64,000 nucleotides of DNA, taken from Marinobacter gudaonensis (GTDB taxonomy: Bacteria > Pseudomonadota > Gammaproteobacteria > Pseudomonadales > Oleiphilaceae). Position numbers and translations under genes: made by a program. Below the pieces are notes generated by a model. That model searched no databases and was not told where the DNA came from. It was given only the letters and a program-made list of their open reading frames with translations. The DNA lies in NCBI RefSeq assembly GCF_900115175.1, contig NZ_FOYV01000003.1:135553-199552 (forward strand), read 5' to 3'. Positions 57,687 to 64,000 of this stretch are shown here, in pieces; the first letter of the stretch is position 1, and each line of letters opens with the position of its first letter.

Positions 57687-57938
57687 TCAGACATCGCCTT
57701 CCGATGCAATCTCAACGTCCAGTGCGCCCGTAAAACTTCCGTATGATGTCGAGCGCCCCGTTCTGCCCTTTGCGGGCAAAAATTTGCCCAATAATTCAGG
57801 CACTTCCCCTTCTTTCTTACCGATTCCTGACGAGAAATTGACAATTTCGTAACTTGGGAAATGACGGGCTTCACATAGATAATCCGGTCTGTTTTGTAAA
57901 ATTTTTAAAATTCGACGACATTTTGGTTCCAAATCCAT

Positions 57939-58316
57939 ATGAAGCGCGTCATTAAAATGTCAAAGGCATGGATTGCCGCGTGTATAGTAGGGATCGTTTT
58001 AACCGGCTGCGGTGGCGGAGGCTCCGGCGGCGGGGGGCAGGGGGCCGCGACTCTGAGCTGGACAGCGCCGCTGACCCGGGTGAATGGCGAGAGCATTCCA
58101 ATGGGCGAGCTGGACAAGTATGTCATTCGCTACGGTCAGGATGCGGATGACTTGACCAAGCAAGTGGTGGTCGAAAATGCGGCGGCCGAGGCTGACATGT
58201 CCTACCGGATCGGCGGCCTTGCCACTGGAACCTGGTACTTCACCATTCAGGTGCAGGACATTAATGGTCTTATCAGCGCCCCGTCCGACGTCGTCAGCAA
58301 ATCGATCAGTTCATGA
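57939..58316 (+). CDS. small lipoprotein with fibronectin type III-like domain
   Basis: 125 residues. Lipoprotein signal with lipobox VLTGC (Cys about residue 24), then a Gly/Ser linker (GGGGSGGGGQG) and one domain with a fibronectin type III-like strand pattern: TLSWTAPLTRVNGESIP, DKYVIRYGQ, and GLATGTWYFTIQVQDING. It should be membrane-anchored in the periplasm or outer membrane. ATG 57939, or ATG 57957 (MSKAW) after the same stretch. The upstream DNA is AT-rich. It is convergent with the sensor kinase gene, whose 3' end is 28 bases away; its partner is unknown. Confidence 0.75.
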   Translation: MKRVIKMSKAWIAACIVGIVLTGCGGGGSGGGGQGAATLSWTAPLTRVNGESIPMGELDKYVIRYGQDADDLTKQVVVENAAAEADMSYRIGGLATGTWYFTIQVQDINGLISAPSDVVSKSISS

Positions 58317-58344
58317 TTCAAGGCCGGCTGAAGGTCGGCTTGCC

Positions 58345-60912
58345 TTACTGAAGAGGGTTTGCGATCGGCAGTTTCAACGTAAACGCCGATCCATGCCCCG
58401 GGCTCGATGCCACCGAAATCTCTCCCCGATGCTTTTCAACCACCGTTTTCACGAACGACAGGCCCAGGCCGGTGCCGTGAATGCCGGCGAGCTCAGTGCG
58501 CTTCTGGCGTCGGTACCGATCAAACAGGTGCGGTAGCTCGTCTGGATCTATGCCGCTGCCCTCGTCGGCGATGGTCAGGCAGGCCTGGTGGCCGGCCCGG
58601 AATACCTGAATGCTCACGGTAGACGCTTCCGGGCTGTACTGGATGGCGTTAGTCAGCAGGTTAATGACAGCTCTCTCCAGCAGTTCGGCGTTACCCTTCA
58701 GCCAGAGATCTTCGGAGCCATGGAGCTGGATCTGGATCTGCTTCTCAACGCCCTGTTCACTGACGCTATCGCGAGCGTTTTCCACGATGGACAGAAACTC
58801 GCATTCATAAAAACGGGTTTCGGTTAATTGTTCGGCACGGGCCAACTGAACAAACTCCTCGGCCAGATGATAGCTTCGCCGCGCCAGTCGACCCAACTGG
58901 TCCAGCTGTTCCTGATCAATGTGGCTCGGATCACGCTTCAGTTGTTCGATCAGCGCAAGCTGAGATACCAGGGGTGAGCGCACATCATGGGAGATAAAGT
59001 CGATCGCCTCCCGGTGCTGTCGCTGCTGCTCCCGGAGTTCCGAGATGTCGGAGATGTTGGCAATGATGCCTTGCTGATCACCATCCGGCAGGGAGAAGGG
59101 CGCAAAATGAATGAGAAAGTCCTTGTGGCGAATTTTCAGGTCCACTGTGCGGCTCTGCTGGAGGGTCAGGGTGTCGGATACGGTTTCATGCCAGGGCGGT
59201 GTCTCCCTGGGGTCGTGGCCCTCCAGCAGTTTCACCAGCGGCAGGCCACCGAGGCTCGGCATCGGCTCCTGGAACCATTCCTCAATGTGGCCATTGGCGA
59301 AACGAATGACGCCCAGCTCGTCGGTCACGATAATGCCATCCGGCATTCGCTCGAAGCTGCGGCGAATGAACTCCTGCATGTGATTGAGTCGCTCGGTGGC
59401 GAGACGAACCCGCTCGATCCGGGCTGAGATGTTTTCCCTTGGCCTGGACGCGTGCGATGTCAGTGCCGGATCCTCAAGGCGCAGCCTGCGAAGGTAGCGT
59501 TGGATAGCCTCACGACCAAGATCGTTCGCCAATAACAGGCCCAGTTGGTAGCGCGTGCCACCCCGTAACAGCTGGATCCAGCTGCGGTTGCTGTCGTGGT
59601 GCCAGTAGCCTGGTGTCAGATCAGCCGGGATGTCAGCCGGGACCAGCCCCTTGGCTGCGAGCAGGTCGTTCTCTTCCATGAGCAGCCAACCTTCCGGTCT
59701 CAGCAGAGCCCGGAAATGCTCCAGGAGTTGGGTCGGGTGGCGCCCGGCTGGTGCAGGGAGGGAGACCTGGGGGCTTCTCGCAAGATCATCGAGCTGCCGG
59801 TTCAGAAAGCGGTTGGTCATGGCCAGTCGTAGGCCACTGGAAACGGGCAGGGCCAGCAGGGGAACCAGCAGTGCGTTGGCTACCGGAAGCCACCAGCCCA
59901 GCCTGAACAGGCCGAACAGAAACAGACCGAGGAGCAGAAGCGCCGCCGCGCCGCAGGCGAGTAGGGTGCGTGCCGGCCGCATCCTGGGCAATACCGCTGC
60001 CAACACCAGGATGGTCAGGGCTGTAAGCAGGGCGGCGGCCCAGGGTGGAGCCGTGCGGATCAGCAGTCCCAGTTGATGGGCAGAGAACACATTGGCGTGA
60101 AACTCGACCCCTGACATGGGCCGGCTCAACCCGGAGAACGGGGTGGGCAGAATGTCACCGAAGCCGGCGGCGGTGGCACCGACGAACACCGTTTTACCCC
60201 GGAAGAGTTCCGGTGCCGGTGCCTGGTTGAGAACTTCCGAATAGGAATAGGCGGGAATGGAGCCCGCGCCTCCGGCAAGGGGAACGGCTCGATATCCGGA
60301 TCGGACGTTCACATAGGCAGGCGCATCCACCGTTGATGCCTGGTCCGGCTCGGCGCCGGTCACCGCCAGAGAAAGGCTGGGCCAAAGCTTCTGACCCATT
60401 CCGTTGTACAGATACAGGCCGCGGGCCACGCCGTCACTGTCCAGCTCCACATGAGCGTGGCCCAGGCCGGCAGCAGCACCGGCGAGCGGGTCTACAGGCA
60501 GTTGTTCCTGCAGGAGATAATGGGAGGTCGGCGGCGACAGGTAAACCGGAAGGAAGACATTGCCGTGCCGCCTCATCGCCTTTGCCAGTAATGCGTCGTC
60601 GGGGGAGGGCTCGGAAAACAGGATATCGAACACGATGGTCTTGGCGCCGGCCTGATGGAGTTTCGAGACCAGCTCCGCATGCAGGTTCCTCGGCCAGGGC
60701 CAGCGCCCAAGATGACCCAGACTTCGCTCGTCAATGGTTACCAGCACCACGTCGTCTGAGACTCGGGGAGGGGCAGAGGTTATGGCCTGGTCATAAAGCC
60801 AGAAGTCCAGGCGTTGCGGCAGGGCGCTGATCTGAACCAGCAGCACAAGCATCAGCAGGATCAGGCCCAGGGTCCAGGGAGTTGTTCGTATTGGCAGCCA
60901 ATCCCGGTTCAT
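58345..60912 (-). CDS. CHASE2-domain sensor histidine kinase with PAS domain
   Basis: 855 residues. One N-terminal membrane segment (about 13-32), an extracytoplasmic CHASE2 domain (about 35-285; VLVTIDERSLGHLGRWPWPR, KTIVFDILFSEPSPDD, GKTVFVGATAAGFGD), then three further membrane helices (about 288-375). A PAS-like region (about 515-630; RMPDGIIVTDELGVIRFANG) and the kinase core follow: H box DFISHDVRSPL with His642, N box NLLTNAIQYS (about 751), G1 DEGSGIDPDE, and G2 GTGLGLSFV. It is the third gene after the response regulator and the FecR/LysM protein, and is probably the regulator's cognate kinase. Confidence 0.93.
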   Translation of the reverse strand: MNRDWLPIRTTPWTLGLILLMLVLLVQISALPQRLDFWLYDQAITSAPPRVSDDVVLVTIDERSLGHLGRWPWPRNLHAELVSKLHQAGAKTIVFDILFSEPSPDDALLAKAMRRHGNVFLPVYLSPPTSHYLLQEQLPVDPLAGAAAGLGHAHVELDSDGVARGLYLYNGMGQKLWPSLSLAVTGAEPDQASTVDAPAYVNVRSGYRAVPLAGGAGSIPAYSYSEVLNQAPAPELFRGKTVFVGATAAGFGDILPTPFSGLSRPMSGVEFHANVFSAHQLGLLIRTAPPWAAALLTALTILVLAAVLPRMRPARTLLACGAAALLLLGLFLFGLFRLGWWLPVANALLVPLLALPVSSGLRLAMTNRFLNRQLDDLARSPQVSLPAPAGRHPTQLLEHFRALLRPEGWLLMEENDLLAAKGLVPADIPADLTPGYWHHDSNRSWIQLLRGGTRYQLGLLLANDLGREAIQRYLRRLRLEDPALTSHASRPRENISARIERVRLATERLNHMQEFIRRSFERMPDGIIVTDELGVIRFANGHIEEWFQEPMPSLGGLPLVKLLEGHDPRETPPWHETVSDTLTLQQSRTVDLKIRHKDFLIHFAPFSLPDGDQQGIIANISDISELREQQRQHREAIDFISHDVRSPLVSQLALIEQLKRDPSHIDQEQLDQLGRLARRSYHLAEEFVQLARAEQLTETRFYECEFLSIVENARDSVSEQGVEKQIQIQLHGSEDLWLKGNAELLERAVINLLTNAIQYSPEASTVSIQVFRAGHQACLTIADEGSGIDPDELPHLFDRYRRQKRTELAGIHGTGLGLSFVKTVVEKHRGEISVASSPGHGSAFTLKLPIANPLQ

Positions 60913-60945
60913 GAGTCCTGCTGTGTGTTTCGGTCGATCAACGGT

Positions 60946-62580
60946 TTATTCCAGGTACAATTCCCTCCCGGGTCCCCAGCGGCTTTCCAGAGGGCCATCA
61001 GAAAGAGCTTTCAGGCGCACAAAATACCGCCTTCCGGGAATCAGACGCAAGGCTGCGGTGGTATCAGAGAGCGTCGCTTCCTTGATGATGTTGTTAAATC
61101 CTGGCTCCTCAGAGAGCTGCAGCCGGTAGTCCGTGGCGGTGTCCACTTTTTCCCAGAATACCCGTACCTGGCTGTCGATGTAGTTCACGCTGATAATTCG
61201 AACGGGCGGCAGGCTGCCGTTTACCACCAGAGTGCGCGCTTCGGTGGTGGCCACAGAGTTACCGCCGGCTTCGGTAACCACCCGCCAGTAATATTTGCCC
61301 GGCCCTAAAGGACGTGATGGCAGAGCAGAGTTTTCGGGGGCCCACTCGCTGGTGGTGATCAGGTTGCTGAAATTCTGATCCTCTGCAATTTCGACCCGGG
61401 CGACTTCGTTCTGGCCCTTGAGTTGCCAGCGGAACTCTGGCATGTCGTCGTTCACGGTTTCACCATCGGTCGGCGCCACGAGGCTTGCGGCGCGAGCCTG
61501 CAGATCCACCTCTACCGGCACCACGCCGGGCATACCGGCAATGCCGCTGTTGTCCAGTGCGGCCAGATGGATTTCGTAACTGCCGTTGTCCAGAAGCCCG
61601 ATATCGAACGAGTTTGCGGCGGTTGTGCGGCTTTCCACCCAACGACCGGTCTCGGTCTCGAAAATATCGATACGGTGCCTTGGTGCCCGGCTATCCTGCC
61701 AAGTCATCGTCGACGGCAGGCTGGTGAGCGTGGCGGGCAGGGGGTTGATCTGAGGGGCCGGTGGCAGCCGCCGGATGCTCAATCCACCCCGGTCACCAGT
61801 GGACAGACTGGCTCCGTAGCCCGCCGGGATTCGGCGAACCTTGCCGGGCGCGCCGAAATCGACGGTGCCTTCCGTTACCTGCAGACTGCTGCCAGTGTTC
61901 GATGTCTGTAGTGCGAAAACAGTGCCTCTCACAGCGGCCACGGCTGAGGGTGTTTCGATCTCAAAACGGGCACCGCCGTCCATAACCGGCTTTACGCGGG
62001 TGTGGACTTCGCCACGGTCGAGCCTCAGTCGGGTGTCCACCATGCCGGCCTTGCCGTACTGGGTCAGGCGATTGAAGATGAGTCGGGAGTTGGGGGAAAT
62101 CCGGACCTCGGAGCCGTCCGCCAGTTCCACCGTTGCCGTACCGGACGCTGACAGGATCTCGTCACCCACCCGGATCAGGGTGTTTTCGTCCAGCGGCATC
62201 TTCCGCCCGGTGCTGGCGGAGATTAACTGAACCGTGCCGGACACGGAGGTTGCTTTGGCGGGCTGCGGTTGGCGTTTCAGCCAGGAGAGCGGAATGCGAA
62301 CGCTGTCGCCGGCAGCCAGGGCGGCTCCATTACTGATTCTGTTGTACTGCAGCAGTCGCGCGCCGGTGTAACCGGTAGCGAGCAACTCGTCGGCCACCTC
62401 CCGAAAGCTCTCGCCCGGACGGAGCGTGTAGATCCACTCAGGCATCTGGTTGGCGGAGGCATTATCCGCCTGTCCCGCTGACCCACGGGTAACGGAAAGC
62501 TCGGCGCCTGCAGGTGCCGATCCCAGTGCCATGAGGGCGGAGAGCAGCAGGGCAAACAGCCCGGTGGAGCGGTCAGTCAT
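60946..62580 (-). CDS. periplasmic FecR-domain protein with LysM-like N-terminus
   Basis: 544 residues. Signal peptide (LFALLLSALMALGSAPAGA), a LysM-like module (WIYTLRPGESFREVADELL... up to about 98), then a FecR domain (about 110-245; GDEILSASGTATVELADGSE, SPNSRLIFN, VAAVRGTVFALQ). Fibronectin-like repeats follow to the C-terminus (PEFRWQLKGQNEVARVEIAE, YYWRVVTEAGG). It probably binds peptidoglycan and presents a FecR module in the periplasm, where the CHASE2 domain of the neighbouring kinase also lies. It overlaps the response regulator gene by 8 bases and is 33 bases before the kinase gene. Confidence 0.88.
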   Translation of the reverse strand: MTDRSTGLFALLLSALMALGSAPAGAELSVTRGSAGQADNASANQMPEWIYTLRPGESFREVADELLATGYTGARLLQYNRISNGAALAAGDSVRIPLSWLKRQPQPAKATSVSGTVQLISASTGRKMPLDENTLIRVGDEILSASGTATVELADGSEVRISPNSRLIFNRLTQYGKAGMVDTRLRLDRGEVHTRVKPVMDGGARFEIETPSAVAAVRGTVFALQTSNTGSSLQVTEGTVDFGAPGKVRRIPAGYGASLSTGDRGGLSIRRLPPAPQINPLPATLTSLPSTMTWQDSRAPRHRIDIFETETGRWVESRTTAANSFDIGLLDNGSYEIHLAALDNSGIAGMPGVVPVEVDLQARAASLVAPTDGETVNDDMPEFRWQLKGQNEVARVEIAEDQNFSNLITTSEWAPENSALPSRPLGPGKYYWRVVTEAGGNSVATTEARTLVVNGSLPPVRIISVNYIDSQVRVFWEKVDTATDYRLQLSEEPGFNNIIKEATLSDTTAALRLIPGRRYFVRLKALSDGPLESRWGPGRELYLE

Positions 62581-63307
62581 TGGCTGCCTTCTGAAGATCC
62601 CCGTCCTCGGCTGTGGGAGCCGGCGTTTTCATCGCCTCCAGGCGGTAGCCGCGCTGATAGATGGTCTTGATTCGAAATCCGTTTTCCGGGTTTAGACCCA
62701 GCCTCCGACGCAGCCGGCTCATGTGGGTGTCCACAGTGCGTGTGTTGATATCCCTGGCCAATCCCCAGACCCGCTCAAGAAGCATTTCCCGGGTCAACAG
62801 CCGTCCCTGGTTCTGGAACAGGAACAGGGTCAGGTCGAAGTCCTTGTCGGTAAGGGTCAGTTGTGTGCCGTGTAAGGTAATGGTGCGCTGCTGGGTGTTG
62901 ATTTCGAAAGGGCCGTAGCGCAGCACTTCCTTGTCGCTGTCGGGATTGGAGCGTCTGGCCAGCGCATTGATTCTGGCAACCAGTTCGGCGGCCCGCGCCG
63001 GTTTCGCAAGGTAGTCATCGGCGCCAGCGTCCAGGGCCCGAACGATATCGGTCTCGCTGTCTCGCTGAGTCAGGAACAAGACCGGAATCGGCCAGTTCAG
63101 CTGCGCTCGCACATTCTCGAGAACGTCGATGCCGGTCATGTCTGGTATCTGCCAGTCGAGGATCAGCAGGTCGTAACTTCTGTGCAAAACGGCGCTCAGA
63201 AAATTCTGGCCGGTTGGAAAACTGTCACAGTGGTGACCACGCTCAGACAATATTGCCTGAATGTGCTGTGCCTGTTCGGTTTCGTCTTCAAGCAGAGCAA
63301 TGCGCAT
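62573..63307 (-). CDS. OmpR/PhoB family response regulator
   Basis: 244 residues. Receiver domain with the acidic pair in LLEDE (Glu7/Asp8), phospho-acceptor Asp51 (LLILDWQIPD), a Thr/Ser-type switch in FLTQRDS and Lys100 (YLAKPAR). C-terminal winged helix (about 128-232; LTDKDFDLTLFLFQNQGRLL, VDTHMSRLRRRLGL, IKTIYQRGYRLE). First gene of the regulator, FecR/LysM, CHASE2 kinase set. A 66-base gap separates it from the topoisomerase gene on the same strand. Confidence 0.95.
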   Translation of the reverse strand: MRIALLEDETEQAQHIQAILSERGHHCDSFPTGQNFLSAVLHRSYDLLILDWQIPDMTGIDVLENVRAQLNWPIPVLFLTQRDSETDIVRALDAGADDYLAKPARAAELVARINALARRSNPDSDKEVLRYGPFEINTQQRTITLHGTQLTLTDKDFDLTLFLFQNQGRLLTREMLLERVWGLARDINTRTVDTHMSRLRRRLGLNPENGFRIKTIYQRGYRLEAMKTPAPTAEDGDLQKAAND

Positions 63308-63373
63308 CGACCGTCTCCAGGATAAGAATGCGTCGGCGAATTATCACAAAATGTGGATCCGGGTTCAGTTTCG

Positions 63374-64000
63374 TTATGTAGTCTTGCGTAAACGCAGGGC
63401 CGGCCTGCCGTTGTCATCATCAACTGTTTGTCGGCAGGCAGGAAAATTACTGCAGCCCCAGAACCAACCTTTTTTCCCCTGGCGCCTCACCAGGGGCGAG
63501 AAGCAGTGGGGGCAGGGTACTGGTTTCTGGCCGGTTCCGTCTTCGGGACGAGTTTCTTCCAGTGGGCGGGTGCCGCGACATTGCGGATAGCGTGTACAGG
63601 CATGAAATCGCCCGAATTTGCCGTCCCGCTCGCGCATGGGTGCCCGGCATTTCGGGCAGTGGGGGGAAGACGTCTCGGCGAGGTCGCCCGGGGCCCCTGA
63701 AGGATCAGCAGCCTGACCCTCCGGACGGTCCATCAGCGTCCGGATCTCCTGCTTGAGCGAGTCAAGAAATTGCCTTGGATCGCCCTCGCCACGCCGGATG
63801 GTTTCGAGTGTGGCTTCCCAGACGGCGGTGCGGTCGGGCTTGCTGACCGATTCCGGCAGGGCGCCGATGAGGGCCTTGCCCTTGTCGGTGGCCCGGATGT
63901 GCCGACTGTCCCGGTAGAGGTAATCCCGCTTGAACAGGGTATCGATGATGGCCGCCCGCGTAGCCTCGGTGCCCAGGCCATCGGTTTCCCTTAGAGTTTT
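63374..64000 (-). CDS. topB: DNA topoisomerase III-like (type IA), C-terminal part, cut by window end
   Basis: The frame is open from base 64000 to the stop at 63374 (208 residues). It begins KTLRETDGLGTEATRAAIID, the segment of the TopB type IA core that precedes the C-terminal part. LFKRDYLYRDSRHIRATDKG and a helical stretch (TAVWEATLETIRRGEGDPRQ) follow. The tail holds two zinc ribbons of the topoisomerase type: CPKC...CTRYPQC (about 143-168) and CPHC...CSNFPAC (about 180-205). The catalytic Tyr lies outside the window. Short frames starting at 63733 or 63981 are parts or shadows of this gene. Confidence 0.88.
   Translation of the reverse strand, partial: KTLRETDGLGTEATRAAIIDTLFKRDYLYRDSRHIRATDKGKALIGALPESVSKPDRTAVWEATLETIRRGEGDPRQFLDSLKQEIRTLMDRPEGQAADPSGAPGDLAETSSPHCPKCRAPMRERDGKFGRFHACTRYPQCRGTRPLEETRPEDGTGQKPVPCPHCFSPLVRRQGKKGWFWGCSNFPACRQTVDDDNGRPALRLRKTT

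Noticed and set aside
57677..57938. Two short minus-strand frames after the tRNA
   Set aside because: Short, with unlike-protein composition, and overlapping the terminator; they fit random frames in AT-rich DNA.
63733..63981. 82-residue minus-strand frame rich in Ser/Pro/Arg
   Set aside because: It lies in a different frame over the topoisomerase gene, whose own frame is open to the window end and carries the KTLRETDGLGTEATR motif.

Overview
The window looks like chromosome of a marine gammaproteobacterium, most likely Marinobacter or a close relative. This rests on the moderately high GC, the Pseudomonas/Marinobacter-type order map-glnD-dapC-yffB-dapD-dapE facing rpsB-tsf-pyrH-frr-uppS-cdsA-dxr-rseP-bamA-skp-lpxD-fabZ-lpxA-lpxB-rnhB, and a VolA/Pla-1 type lipase lipoprotein. 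The genus is inferred by eye; no search was run. No rRNA, CRISPR array, integrase or transposase was seen.

Layout. Bases 1-5,560: a small hypothetical gene, rmuC, a secreted hypothetical protein, an AraC-family regulator and a divergent class III CoA-transferase. Bases 5,590-9,720: a visibly AT-richer surface lipase gene flanked by an inverted repeat and a bidirectional terminator, then an enoyl-CoA isomerase-like gene. Bases 9,900-12,945: class I fumarase and SelO. Bases 12,969-17,774: a tight four-gene operon (glycerate kinase, glucosyl-3-phosphoglycerate phosphatase, glucosyl-3-phosphoglycerate synthase, GH13_18 phosphorylase) that would make, break down and recycle the compatible solute glucosylglycerate. 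Two medium-chain reductases follow.

Bases 20,054-30,928 form an orphan type VI secretion island: VgrG, a DUF4123 adaptor, a large VasX-like membrane effector, and a chain of immunity-like membrane proteins. A 1,549-bp block holding the effector's last ~138 codons plus its immunity gene is tandemly duplicated in full register. This leaves an orphan toxin tail and a second, partly diverged immunity gene. Two short ORFs joined to their neighbours by ATGA overlaps extend the chain.

Bases 30,944-35,300 hold a DUF1853 protein, glyoxalase I, a Clp_N plus single-AAA protein with a degenerate Walker B, a membrane-tethered cold-shock-domain protein and slyX. Bases 35,318-42,477 are lysine/peptidoglycan precursor, nitrogen-signalling and methionine aminopeptidase genes on the minus strand. 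Bases 42,581-57,372 are the plus-strand translation, envelope and lipid A supercluster. Where many relatives carry dnaE after rnhB, this window has an initiator tRNA gene with a consensus promoter. Its leader holds a 40-nt copy of the tRNA 5' half plus an inverted copy of the anticodon arm.

The right end (57,939-64,000) has a small lipoprotein, a minus-strand set of response regulator, FecR/LysM protein and CHASE2 sensor kinase, and the 3' end of a type IA topoisomerase gene.

The strongest candidates for new biology are the duplicated toxin-tail/immunity block, the tRNA-fMet leader rearrangement, the paired hairpins between tsf and pyrH, and the closed glucosylglycerate cycle.
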